The notes under the pieces: model-generated
Database searches by the model: none
The model's input: the letters and a program-made list of their open reading frames with translations, nothing else
What the model was told of the DNA's origin: nothing
Shown here: in pieces, positions 45,993-56,102 of the stretch
How the letters are laid out: the number at the start of each line of letters is the position of its first letter
Numbering within the stretch: the first letter of the stretch is position 1
Assembly (NCBI GenBank): GCA_027923505.1
Contig: BROI01000018.1
Span: forward strand, 434,001-498,000
Length of the DNA stretch: 64,000 bases
Origin: Mayamaea pseudoterrestris
Lineage: Eukaryota > Bacillariophyta > Bacillariophyceae > Sellaphorales > Sellaphoraceae
Direction: 5' to 3'
Program-made: the position numbers and the translations under genes

Positions 45993-48059
45993 TTAGAAAT
46001 AGTCTACAGCCTTCTTGCGCTTGCCTTTGGCAATCGGAATGGGTGTGTGCTTGTTCAACAAGATACCCTTTTCCGGCGTCGCAACCTTGTGTGCCTGCGG
46101 TTCATTGTCGCGCAATCCTCGCATACTCGCCGTCCACGACCGGGCTCGATTCAACTCGCCAAACTTGACGCGACGCTTTCCATCGCACTCTGTGTCGGAG
46201 CTAGCCTTGTCATCGTCGAGTTTCTTCGATTTCTTTTTCTTTTCCTCGGACATGGCCTTTTTAGCTAGCTTTTGGTCCTTGAGAGAAATCATAATCTCTT
46301 CCTCCGCTTTAACTGTGGTCTCTTCCTCCGCTTTCACTGGTGCTTCGGGCTGGCGCTCCCCGTCATCTCCGACAGACTTGCGCTTCTTTTTCTTCTTCTT
46401 CTTGGACTTCTTCTCCGATTTCTTTTCATCGACATCATCATCGTGTGAATCGTCAACTGGCGCGCTAGCTACCGCTTCCTTTTCAACCTTAATAGGTAGT
46501 AGCGGAGCCAACTCTTTTGGAGAAGTCGATTCGACCTCCTTGTTCTTCTTTCGCTTCTTTTTCTTGCTAGACTTTGCATGTTCCTCCACCTCCTCGACGA
46601 CCGTGACGACTTTGTCATTCTCATCGAGGTCAGCATCAGTTTCGTCCGATCCAGCCTCAATATCATCAGTATCATCAACCGCATTTAGCTCAACATCTCG
46701 TCCAACCTCTTTTAAGCGACGCATATACTGCTTGTGAACATCGTAAAGCGTCTTGCGATATTTGTCCTTGGTGGTTCCATCGCTTGCAAGCTCAAATATA
46801 AACTGCGCAATGGTTTCAACGTGAACTTGGTCAAATATTGGCACGTCATCGCCTTGCTCCTCGGCAACGAAGCTGTACTTTTTCAAAAACTTGATCAGCA
46901 CCTTTTCAACTGCTCGCTGGTGCAGCGAATCGTCTCCACCTGCTCCCGTTTGTGCTATGGAAAAGTACGGCTCAAGAACGTCCAAAAACGTGGGTTCCGT
47001 CAACGGCATGGGCGCCGAGGCGTTCGCCGCCGCTAGCTCGTCAACGCAAATGTCAATGAAATGGAGTCGCATGCCGTTGGGTGTCTGACTAAGAACTTCA
47101 TCAATGATAACGTCATTGAAGAGTCGAATAATGCCAAGGTTCCAGTGCCGCTGAGCCATGTACTCGTAGACTTGGCGAAGAACCAGTCGCAGCAAAGTGT
47201 AGAACTTGTCAATGCGATACTTGTCCATGTTGCCCCACTCGCGCTGGACCGTCGATAATAGACATTTGAGAAACAAATGGGCCAAATGAGCGCCTCGACG
47301 ATGCGGAACCTCAGATAGGTCAGTCTCGCTAGAAACGCTTTCTTCGTCGTCTTCTTCTACCTCATAGCTGTCATTCCACTCGTCCTCATCGCTAGAGACT
47401 TCATCGTCATCTTTATCCATCTTGTTGTAAACCTCCTGCATGGCAACCTCTTCATCACTAGCATCATCATCATCTTCTTCTTCATCATCGTCGTCATACA
47501 ATGCTTCCTCCTCTTCCTCCATGGCCTCCTGCTGCATGCACATGTCCAAGTATATTTGCGCCGCGTACTCATCCTCCTCCTCGGTGCCAGCGACGCACCA
47601 AATGAGTTTGCTCAAATGATTCGCCAGCTCTTGCTGCACTGGAACTTGATCCGCCATGTAGAGTGTATGCCAAAGACACTTCCAGAGTTTCAGCAACTCG
47701 AGTTGACTCAAGCCAGATGAAACATTGTCATGGTTTCCTCCGCAACGCTGCTTCAGATACGCGCGCAGCTGCAACACCGCTTGATGCCGAATCCTCTGAT
47801 CCGTTCCTCCCAACAATCGTCCAAACTTTTGTACCGGCGAGTCTGGATCGAGCGTAATGGATTTGGTTTTGTCAATGCTGCTTGGATGCAAACCAGCGAC
47901 GCGAAGGTAGTTGGCCGCGCGTGCGTTCGACGACTGAATCTTTGGGGCATTGGCCACCCAAAGGTTCTTGGTGTTGGGCTGCTTGCGCTTGGCGCGCTTG
48001 GTCAATGGCTCCTCTTCTGCTGTCATTGTACTAATAGTAGTATCAGCTGATTTCGTCAT
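45993..48059 (-). CDS. RRP1: RRP1/Nop52-family ribosomal RNA processing protein
   Basis: RRP1 (Nop52) is a nucleolar factor for 27S pre-rRNA processing in the large ribosomal subunit. The 688-residue protein carries the Nop52 domain from about residue 75: VQKFGRLLGGTDQRIRHQAV, then LSQLELLKLWKCLWHTLYMA and DQVPVQQELANHLSKL, matching the family LxKLWKGLxYxMWMxDxxLxQ pattern. A long acidic insert (about 190-260) splits the domain, which resumes with AHLFLKCLLSTVQREW and the YRIDKFYTLLRLVLRQ segment. The C-terminus has several Lys-rich nucleolar-type tracts (KKKRKKNKE, KKSKKKKKKKRK) and ends ATPEKGILLNKHTPIPIAKG, KRKKAVDYF. The chosen ATG at 48059 (CCACCATGACG) has the best context; an in-frame ATG at 48110 would add 17 residues. 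No intron is needed. Confidence 0.88.
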   Translation of the reverse strand: MTKSADTTISTMTAEEEPLTKRAKRKQPNTKNLWVANAPKIQSSNARAANYLRVAGLHPSSIDKTKSITLDPDSPVQKFGRLLGGTDQRIRHQAVLQLRAYLKQRCGGNHDNVSSGLSQLELLKLWKCLWHTLYMADQVPVQQELANHLSKLIWCVAGTEEEDEYAAQIYLDMCMQQEAMEEEEEALYDDDDEEEDDDDASDEEVAMQEVYNKMDKDDDEVSSDEDEWNDSYEVEEDDEESVSSETDLSEVPHRRGAHLAHLFLKCLLSTVQREWGNMDKYRIDKFYTLLRLVLRQVYEYMAQRHWNLGIIRLFNDVIIDEVLSQTPNGMRLHFIDICVDELAAANASAPMPLTEPTFLDVLEPYFSIAQTGAGGDDSLHQRAVEKVLIKFLKKYSFVAEEQGDDVPIFDQVHVETIAQFIFELASDGTTKDKYRKTLYDVHKQYMRRLKEVGRDVELNAVDDTDDIEAGSDETDADLDENDKVVTVVEEVEEHAKSSKKKKRKKNKEVESTSPKELAPLLPIKVEKEAVASAPVDDSHDDDVDEKKSEKKSKKKKKKKRKSVGDDGERQPEAPVKAEEETTVKAEEEIMISLKDQKLAKKAMSEEKKKKSKKLDDDKASSDTECDGKRRVKFGELNRARSWTASMRGLRDNEPQAHKVATPEKGILLNKHTPIPIAKGKRKKAVDYF

Positions 48060-48312
48060 GGTGGATTGGATCAAGGCTCGTTGAATGGAACGAGTGAAAT
48101 TGTGAGGCAAACGTTTCGGTGGCTTGAAATAAGTCCCGAGTAAAAAGGAGTCCCCTTTGACGCAGCTGTTCTCGGTGCGACAATGACAGTTTCTGTTCGC
48201 CTCTCCTCATCACAATCGCATGATCGCGCATGGACTTTGATCATCAAGTCTGCAGCCTTGAGTAACATTCAAAAGTCTTCTTCCGTTACGAAATAATTGA
48301 TTATCAAGCAGA

Positions 48313-49468
48313 ATGAATTTGGAATTTCCTTGTCGACGACGAGTCTCACTGCTGCTGCGTTTCTTAGCCTCCGTCACGCTCTCCCAGCACGTTCATTTCT
48401 GCCACGCCATGGCCGTTACGCCAAATCCATCCACCAAAACATCCAACTGCGCCATTGTCGGAGTCGGAGTGCTAGGAACAAATCTTTGTCAGCAGTTACT
48501 GGAGTCAACGGACGCCAAGGTTTGCGACTGGCGCATCACTGGCGTGACGAAATCGACGACTCGTCACGAACAAATTCAAAGCAAGGTTGCCGCGACACTG
48601 CAACATCGACTGCAGTTAACGACCATGAGTGACTTGCTGGACCAGCAAGCGCAGGAGGAAGCAGCAACACGCAAGTTTGACAATGTCGTCTTTTGCGCAC
48701 CGCCCAGCGGATTCGACGACTACGCCGGAGCCGTTCGAGAGGCAGCCGACAAACTATGGAACGGTCGAGGAACCTTTGTCTTTACGTCGAGTGGAGGAGT
48801 GTAAGTTTATGCGTCGTGGATTAAGAATGTACAAAGGTGGCGCAGACTGGAGGAAGGAATGCTTGCGATGGACAGCCACCATTTGCATTTTCCACCATTC
48901 CCTCATAAATTCACTCTTCGTCTTTCCTCATCTTATTCGCAGATACGCCAGCGAACATGGCATTGTCATGGAAACATCACCAACAGCCGATCCAACCACT
49001 AATCCCCGCGTGGCGCGCTTGGTCAACGCCGAAGCGGCAGCGTTGCAGTTTGGTGGTTGCGTGCTGCGACTGGCTGGCTTGTACGATTTGCATCGCGGCG
49101 CACATAACTACTGGTTCACGACGAAGAACGTTATTGCGGGTAACGCGGATGCACTCGTCAATCTACTGCACTATGAGGATGCGGCAAATGCTTGTCTGGC
49201 GGCGCTACTGGCCGATAAGGACCGAGTGGAGAAGCAAGTGTTTTTGTTTAGCGATGGGAATCCCACGACGCGTCGAGGCATTTGCGAGTCGGCGCTCAAG
49301 GCCGCGCCCTATCGAGGAATGCAAATGCCAGCCTTTGGAGACGATGCCGTCAGTAACAATGCCAGGGACAACAAGAGCAAGGTGTACGACGCATCGTGGA
49401 CCAACGCGCAACTGTCGTGGCAACCAAAGTATGAGTCGTTTGACACGTTCATGGCGAGTCATGCATAG
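48313..49468 (+). CDS. NAD(P)-binding extended SDR/epimerase-like protein (YeeZ-like)
   Basis: There are two exons, 48313-48800 and 48943-49468, split by a 142-bp phase-2 intron (GTAAGT...CGCAG). Joining gives SSGGVYASEHG and 337 residues. NCAIVGVGVLGTNLCQQLLE (near residues 45-64) is a Rossmann GxGxxG dinucleotide site. NVVFCAPPSGFDDYAG and FVFTSSGGVY are the NAD-domain strands usual for epimerase-like extended SDRs, and VNLLHYEDAANACLAAL is the conserved late motif of this group. No clear YxxxK catalytic pair is seen, as in atypical SDRs of the YeeZ type. The N-terminus (MNLEFPCRRRVSLLLRFLASV) is hydrophobic and basic, so organelle or ER targeting is likely. The substrate is unknown. It shares a 253-bp divergent region with RRP1. 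Confidence 0.82.
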
Positions 49469-49663
49469 ATGGAATTGGTGCAGTTGCTTTATAGTAAATA
49501 GATGCTAGTATAATGATGTACAATTGGTTTACGCTCCAGGTGAAGAGTGTAATCTCCGTTTCAATGATGGCTTCTGACCGAACCGAGCCAGAAGGAATGT
49601 TCGCCTTTGCCGCTCGATCCGCACGCAGCAACGCATATATCTATTCTTCGTCGTTTGTATCAT

Positions 49664-49997
<334 letters not shown>

Positions 49998-50295
49998 GTT
50001 TACAGTCTAGTTGCAGTAGCAAGATTGCCAATGAATAGGGATTGTATGACTTGTAAGTGCAAATAGTAAGCAACGACGAGCGACGGATTTGCAGCAGGGC
50101 GCGCCGTCGCGGTGAGGCGCGCCCGTCTGTTCGTCGTCCGCGACAGCCTGAGAGCCAACCAAACGTCTAAAAACGCTTCATCGTTCATCGTTTGGCATTT
50201 CGACGCTGCCCATCTTTCTCTCTACTCTCATATTGCATCGTTTCACCTACAGTCGCTTCATCGCTCGCATTTCACTGTAGCATTGACAAAACATC

Positions 50296-50622
50296 ATGCC
50301 GCAAGGAACAGGAAAACTATCAGGCGCCGCCAACAAGAAATCATCCGTCAGTCAAAAGCGCAGCATCCAAAAAACCAAGACGGTCATCAAGCGCAACAAT
50401 GCCCACTCCAAGCACACCAAGGTGGAAGTTACCAAAGCCATTAACAAGAGGATTCACTCTGAAGTAGCGGCCAAGGCGACGAGTGCCGGTGTCAACTTTA
50501 ACTTTACGGATCTCAAGACCAAGGGCGAGCAAACGGTGCAGCGACAATTGGCCATTCGCAACAAGAAGCAACGAGTCAACAAGCGACGGACGCAGGGACC
50601 GGATGGACAGTATAGTAGGTAG
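50296..50622 (+). CDS. Small basic UPF0390 (DUF2462)-like protein
   Basis: The 108-residue protein is strongly basic throughout, with Lys/Arg-rich N- and C-termini (KKSSVSQKRSIQKTKTVIKR and IRNKKQRVNKRRTQGP). The middle, NAHSKHTKVEVTKAINKRIH then SEVAAKATSAG, resembles the HTK..EVTK.IN..IE..VA.KA pattern of the UPF0390/C19orf53 family, small nuclear or nucleolar proteins of unsettled function. The start is the first ATG of the frame, in CATCATGCCGCAA. The match is partial; a different small RNA-binding or ribosome-assembly protein is possible. It is divergent from RPB10. Confidence 0.65.
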   Translation: MPQGTGKLSGAANKKSSVSQKRSIQKTKTVIKRNNAHSKHTKVEVTKAINKRIHSEVAAKATSAGVNFNFTDLKTKGEQTVQRQLAIRNKKQRVNKRRTQGPDGQYSR

Positions 50623-51292
50623 ACTTTGTATTGCATATGCAAGTCTACTTGGATTCTGTGGAAAGAAGGCAGTGACTGCTTCGTGTCGAACTTTTTGGCG
50701 CTTGATTGTGACCATGATCGACTCGTCGTTTCAGTTAGCAGTGCATTTGTTAGACGGCATTGCTGCCTGGACTACTGGAATGAAAATGACGGACGGGTGA
50801 TAACTTTAAAGTGCTCCGCTTTTTGACTCTCTCAATGACGAAATACCGGATCACCTGCTGCTGGGCAAAAGAAAAGGGTGGAAGTGCTGCTGATGCTGCT
50901 GCTGCTGTACGATAACTTTTACGTTTGATGTTGATTTTAGATTTCCAACCATGGCATATGGCATACATCAATGACAAGTTTTACGATCGATTTGAATAAA
51001 GATTAATGCTTCGTACGAAAATACGATCAAGCGCATTATATTATGTTGTACGTCGTAAAATACTACTACGGGAGATATCGCATCCGTCGCCGTCCCGACG
51101 CTAATCAAGAGCACTCTATTCTGCAATCCAGGCTCTATGCTTGTCATATAATCATCATTATCACAATCAACAAGTTCGCCGCCGTCTTCGTCGTCTTCGA
51201 AATTCGAAACGACTCAATTTAGTTGCGGCGCAAGATCAGACTCAAATCATAATCATCATCGTCGGTGTCGTCGTCGTCGTCGTCGTCATCAA
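50623..51292. other. Intergenic, nothing recognised
   Basis: About 670 bp after the UPF0390-like gene contain its 3' UTR, a short CTG-rich run near 50,890-50,905 and, from 51,150, imperfect CAT/CGT triplets that lead into the microsatellite. Short open frames on both strands look like chance. Confidence 0.5.
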
Positions 51293-51695
<403 letters not shown>

Positions 51696-51756
51696 GCCGT
51701 CGTCGTCGACATCATCATCTTCGTCGTCGTCGTCGTCATCGTCGTCATTCAAAAGG

Positions 51757-52491
51757 TCACGATGATGATTCAAATCTTGAGGGCAAGTCCAGTAACGACT
51801 CACGTCTGTGTTGGTCGTTCACTCCATCCGCAATCTTTGTGAGAGAGTAGTCAATGATGGCTTCCACCAAACCGGGCTCTCCATCGACCACTTCACAGAA
51901 CCAATAGAAGAAGTGGTAACGCTTAATAGTAATCTCGTTGAAAAAGGGTTTGTCAATCAATCCCAAGTACGAACGAAAAAAGTGCATGTCATCTGGATGG
52001 GTTTCGACAACCCCCACCAGATCCCCAACGAGACGTTCAATTCCGCGAGCGTTATGAAAAGGCGGAAGCTCCACCATCTTGCCCAAATAGTCGCAACACA
52101 AGGCGAGCGATACGCGATCATTGTCCCCAACAAAGTAGTCGACGTAATTCGCAAGCTCCTGATAAATAGCGGAGCTTAGTCGGCGATTGGTATGGTGTTG
52201 ATTGGCACATGCTTTGACGATGCGCTCCAAGCGCTGGAAAATGTCATCCGGTAGCCATAGTTTCTTATAATACCCTACAGTATTCTGCAAAATTCCAGAA
52301 ACTTCAACTCCTTTGTCTTTAAAAACGCGATGGAGAAGGAGGGTACGCGTCCAAATTTGCTGTTGGATGTTAATTGGACCGCCGTCGCTGCTGCCGTTCA
52401 AGACGATGACACCGTCGTCGAAGAAATCTGCGTCCGTTACTTCCTCCAACGTTTCGGCATCGGAGGTCTCGTAAGAATCAGCGTCAGACAT
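51757..52491 (-). CDS. Unrecognised 244-residue protein with acidic N-terminus
   Basis: The single open frame starts at an ATG with an acidic leader (MSDADSYETSDAETLEEVTD) and continues with a globular, helix-rich body: INIQQQIWTRTLLLHRVFKD, VGYYKKLWLPDDIFQRLERI, NYVDYFVGDNDRVSLALCCD and KRYHFFYWFCEVVDGEPGLV. Composition and lack of stops make it a likely real gene. I do not recognise the family; there is no signal peptide, membrane segment or catalytic motif. The 3' end lies 61 bp from the microsatellite. Confidence 0.7.
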   Translation of the reverse strand: MSDADSYETSDAETLEEVTDADFFDDGVIVLNGSSDGGPINIQQQIWTRTLLLHRVFKDKGVEVSGILQNTVGYYKKLWLPDDIFQRLERIVKACANQHHTNRRLSSAIYQELANYVDYFVGDNDRVSLALCCDYLGKMVELPPFHNARGIERLVGDLVGVVETHPDDMHFFRSYLGLIDKPFFNEITIKRYHFFYWFCEVVDGEPGLVEAIIDYSLTKIADGVNDQHRRESLLDLPSRFESSS

Positions 52492-52898
52492 GATTGAGTT
52501 TTATTTCTATCCAGACGTAGTGCGATGTAATGGTCAAGAATGGCGCGATGGAGGTGAAATGCTTTTCGCTTCAATGCGCCACGGTTTGGCGGATCAAAGA
52601 TCCATTCAGTACCGAAGCGACATATCAATTTATGACTTTGATTGCGCACATCATCTCTTTCTCTCGTCACATCGCGTCATCACCGTCACCACATAACATC
52701 GTGCTTCCTCCTCATCGTCATACATATATCAATCATCAAGATCACATATCGCATCTTATCCGTCGTCTTCACTCATCACACACACACGCACATCGGCATC
52801 GGCCTCTTCCACCAAGTCGCTCACAAATTGCAAATACTGCTGCAAAGTTGCTGCGATTTAAACGAATTGAAAATAATCTAACCTAATACTTGAACATC
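52492..52898. other. Intergenic, nothing recognised
   Basis: These 407 bp lie between the minus-strand gene start at 52491 and the plus-strand ATG at 52899. Runs of CATCAT and CACACACAC give short low-complexity frames. The region presumably holds both promoters; no clear element is seen. Confidence 0.45.
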
Positions 52899-53017
52899 AT
52901 GTCACTTACCAAGGAGCAACGTGTAGAGGCGTTTCGCAAGGCGCAAAAGTGGTCGGCCGCTCAACAAGCCTGCAACAAGCATCCGTCGACAACTGCCGTT
53001 GCTTACCAGGCAACTCC

Positions 53018-53036
53018 TAATGGTCTCAACAGGAAT
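53018..53036 (+). repeat. 19-bp direct repeat, left copy
   Basis: TAATGGTCTCAACAGGAAT is identical to 54,447-54,465, 1429 bp downstream, and the match stops exactly at 19 bases on both sides. It looks like a target-site duplication around the segment 53,037-54,446. Confidence 0.85.
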
Positions 53037-54446
53037 GGTTAAGAAATGTTTATATTTATACTGCTATCCCGTAAACCGTCTCCCCACCCGTAGTGACAAG
53101 CGATAAATAGATTCACAGTGGCGCCGCTGCGCCTCATATTGTGGGCCCCGCCGTCCCAATTATTTGCCTTTGCACTCAGCTCGTCTTTACCCCACACCTA
53201 CCCTAGGTTTAAATGTTGGTCTATGCTCCTGATACTCTTCCGCTTCGTGCTTGTCATGAGAGCCTTTGGCCTGTGTTACTGCTGCTTGTCGTCTTTTGTT
53301 TTGCGTGTTTTGTAGTTTCGTGTGTGTTGTTTGTCGCATTGTCATGCCACCGCCTTGCATGAATCTGGTGGTTTTGCGCTTGCTTCTTTTGCGTTGCTTG
53401 TTTCTCTTGCGTTGCTTGGTTTGCTTGATGCGTTGTCTGGTCTGCTTGTTGCGTTGCTGTACGCTCTTGGTCTTTGTCGCCCATGTGTGGCGTTCTTTCA
53501 AGTTCGTATTCAGTGTCTTGGTGCTGTCTTCGTGTGTCGTTTGTCGGTCGTTGGTATCGTCTTCATGTGTCGTTTGTTGGTCCTTGGTGCTGTCTTCGTG
53601 TGTCTTTTGTCCGTTGTTGGTACCGTCTCCATGTGTTATTCGTCCATTGTTGGTTTCCTCTTTGTGTGTCGTTTGTCTGTCGCCTTTATGTGTCATTTGC
53701 TGGTCTTCATTGCCTCTCTGAATCTTTGTGCTGGCTAATGAGCCTCCAAAGTGAAAATTTTTCTTGCAATATTCGTCCTCGTAGTGGCCGTATGCGTGGT
53801 CATCAAAGTTGTAATCATCGTATAGGTAATCATCGTCGTCGGAATCGTCGTCGTGCGGTGTCTGAAATTTCCCTTCAGCCTGCTTTTCCATTACAAATTC
53901 GTAAAAGGAATCATATTGATCATCCATTATTGTTGGTTCAGGTTTGTTTGTAAGCCACTTGTCATTAACATAATCATATCGATAATTGTCATACATGTGG
54001 TTGTCCAATGTGTCGTCGTCGTCGTCGTCCGTGTCGTTGGCATCGTACGCGCTATCTTCCTCGTCTGCATCGTTGTAGAATTGATACGCTTGGAATCTTT
54101 CTTTGCATGCCTTTTCATTTGTTTCCCTTTGTCGTTCGTTTGCTATTATTATTGCAAGAAGTTGGTCATGCTTGTCGTTGCTGTCGCCGTGACACGGCAT
54201 GCGGAGCAAGTGAATGGTTGTAGCGTCTCCGGCTATTTCTTGTGCATTTTTATTGTTGTAAGTCCCGTTTTTCCTGGCAAGTTCTGCCTCTCCACTATTG
54301 TTTACGTCCTCTGCCATAGTGGCCGTGTCCAGTTGATCCCGCCGGGATTATTTGCTGATCGAGTTTAAGAACTCTCTACGTGAAAAGCTACGTGTATTTA
54401 GTACTGCGGTTGTTAGGGTCCAATTCCAAGTACGATCGTGAAATTG
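53037..54446. mobile_element. 1410-bp segment between 19-bp direct repeats, type unknown
   Basis: The segment starts GGTTAAGAAATG and ends CGTGAAATTG. It has no terminal inverted repeats, no poly-A tail on either strand and no transposase, reverse transcriptase or integrase signature. Its only long frame is the minus-strand Asp/Lys-rich protein at 53,187-54,317. The flanking repeats make insertion the simplest reading; a duplication-mediated rearrangement is the alternative. Confidence 0.5.
53187..54317 (-). CDS. Low-complexity 376-residue protein with TTHED-type repeats, function unknown
   Basis: The frame starts at an ATG (MAEDVNNSGEAELARKNGTY). Residues 1-90 are mixed composition; 90-185 are very acidic and Tyr-rich (runs of Asp with DNHMYDNYRYDYVNDKW and YLYDDYNFDDHAYGHYEDEY); about 205-270 hold imperfect tandem units of about ten residues such as TTHEDSTKDQ and TTHEDDTNDR; about 285-320 are Lys/Arg/Gln-rich (RNKQTRQRIKQTKQRKRNKQ). 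There is no signal peptide or known domain. The charge blocks suggest a disordered protein. It fills most of the segment bounded by the 19-bp repeats and could be that segment's own gene. The length without stops supports translation, but low-complexity composition weakens this. Confidence 0.5.
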   Translation of the reverse strand: MAEDVNNSGEAELARKNGTYNNKNAQEIAGDATTIHLLRMPCHGDSNDKHDQLLAIIIANERQRETNEKACKERFQAYQFYNDADEEDSAYDANDTDDDDDDTLDNHMYDNYRYDYVNDKWLTNKPEPTIMDDQYDSFYEFVMEKQAEGKFQTPHDDDSDDDDYLYDDYNFDDHAYGHYEDEYCKKNFHFGGSLASTKIQRGNEDQQMTHKGDRQTTHKEETNNGRITHGDGTNNGQKTHEDSTKDQQTTHEDDTNDRQTTHEDSTKTLNTNLKERHTWATKTKSVQQRNKQTRQRIKQTKQRKRNKQRKRSKRKTTRFMQGGGMTMRQTTHTKLQNTQNKRRQAAVTQAKGSHDKHEAEEYQEHRPTFKPRVGVG

Positions 54447-54465
54447 TAATGGTCTCAACAGGAAT
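54447..54465 (+). repeat. 19-bp direct repeat, right copy
   Basis: This is identical to the copy at 53,018-53,036. It is followed by AAGACGACT and the resumed open frame of the split gene. Confidence 0.85.
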
Positions 54466-55404
54466 AAGACGACTAATAAAAGGATGGCGACGAAGCGTTA
54501 CATTGGTGTCTCCGCGTTGTCGAGTTCGCGAGCTGTGGCATATTCTGCTCCAGCAATTTGCATCGAGTAGAAGCAACAGCCAGCCACGACACGAATGGCT
54601 CGCCAGCAGCCAATGGCGCGCGTCGCGTGGCAGGTTGCGACTGCTTTCGAAGATGACGGCTACGAAACTGGCGACTCTGCTTGTAGCTTGCATGACGTAC
54701 GCCTGGCCGGGCCAATGCGAGCTTTACGTGGTGGATTCTTTGCAGGTGTGCTGCAGACAGTCAAGCTTGCGATATGGCGAATTATAATGCTCTTCAAGAT
54801 GATCTTTCTTGCTTGTGCGGCAATCTTGGTCTTGGCCGTGACTGCTAGTGTCGTGATGAGTGAGCCGACGAGTCGATCATCAATGGCGGCGATGGCAAGG
54901 GCGCCGACAAGCCGGCCAGCTTTGACAGCGGCGTAGCCAATCAAGTCGAGCCTTTGGTGGACGATCACCAAGTGGTCGCTCAAGCTAGTTTGGTATGCGT
55001 TTCGTCACAAGACCTCCTACTGCGTGGCCATCGCTGCTGCTGGCCGCCTTCGTCGCTTCTTGAAGACTGCCTATTACTTCCGTCTCGTCTACAACATGTA
55101 CAAGGACGTTACAAGGCCCACTGCAAAGAATCAAACGCAAGTCGTGTCTTCGAATGCGACGAAGGAAGAGCTGAGTCGCATCAAGGGCTACGTTTACTTT
55201 TGCCTCCAAGGTTTTGCTTCCAGTTGGCACAAACCAAACGATCTACGAGACTGCATCAAGACGCAACTTTGTTCTGGCGATGACGAGGCACAGAATCGCT
55301 TCCTGAACGTTCTTTGGCCAATCGTTTGCGACAAAATTGACGGAGGCGGTGATCATCACGTTCGAGTTCGTTCCAAGCCTTGCCAGCTCTGGCGCTGGCA
55401 GTGA

Positions 55405-56102
55405 GTTGCTTCGTAAATGTCGAGCGGCATTGCTGTCAGCTTTGGGTTATCGTCAAATCATCGACATCGTAAAACATTTGCGTGTGGGAGCTATGTGTGC
55501 TGCATGAGATGGTGCTTGTGTCTGAGGCGTACCTGCGTGAGTTTCGTGTGTGTGACAGAGAGGTGTGTGTCAGTGTCTGATAATCGATGAGGTACATAAT
55601 GATATTATGTACCGTAGTACATACCGGTATCCCTCAATTAAAAAGGTAAAACCAGAGCTCTATGTTATACTAATCTTGGAAATATAATACTGGCTACTAT
55701 GGTGTGTATGGATACACAGTCACCGTATCGTTGCGCATGGCCATTACAATTACCGCTGACCTGCGCTAATCTCTGACAATATAGTTCAAAAGGCCTGCGT
55801 ATGTTATCGGCGCGCTCGAAATGAAGTGATTAATGTACACTGCCTGCCTGAGAGCGTCCGACGATGCAATAGTCTCTCTGAGTCGTTGTTACTAGCTGAA
55901 AGCTATGCGCCATTGAGATCGGACGCAGCATCTAGCACGGATCTCATCAATGGACGCGATGCTTTGCTCCTTGATTCAATATGGGCCAACGAGAGCAAAC
56001 GATACAGATTTCTATTTTGGGTGATATTATACATTCTCAATCTAAGTCGCGCTCATTCCGGGTCGGTCAAGGTACGCCATGCCTTTAAACGCATGTTGGC
56101 AA
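55405..56102. other. Intergenic with a 23-bp palindrome
   Basis: These 698 bp contain GT-rich microsatellite-like stretches near 55,480-55,580 and a palindrome at 55,591-55,613 with 10-bp arms (GGTACATAAT and its reverse complement) around GAT. Open frames near 55,830-56,200 overlap the antisense of the sulfotransferase and are not convincing. Confidence 0.55.

Larger units (their letters stand above)
52899..55404 (+). pseudogene. Possible host gene split by a 1.4-kb insertion
   Basis: A short frame (52899-53042) begins MSLTKEQRVEAFRKAQKWSA and ends soon after the first copy of a 19-bp direct repeat. After the second copy (54447-54465) the same frame resumes. It runs to 55404 apart from two in-frame TAG stops, near 54570 and at 54934-54936. 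The later part includes a hydrophobic segment (MIFLACAAILVLAVTASVV) and a protein-like stretch (RRFLKTAYYFRLVYNMYKDV, NATKEELSRIKGYVYFCLQG). Frame agreement across the insert has a one-in-three chance of being accidental. An alternative is a separate gene at about 54,650-55,404 with unresolved introns; another frame is open over 54,850-55,280. The family is not recognised. Confidence 0.35.

Noticed and set aside
46015-46737. 240-codon plus-strand frame rich in Phe and Ser
   Set aside because: It is the antisense of the Lys/Asp/Glu-rich tail of RRP1; the composition is explained by the complement.
53266-54368. Plus-strand Cys/Val/Leu-rich frames that look like membrane proteins
   Set aside because: They are the antisense of the Thr/His/Asp/Lys repeat protein; the apparent hydrophobicity comes from complementing its codons.
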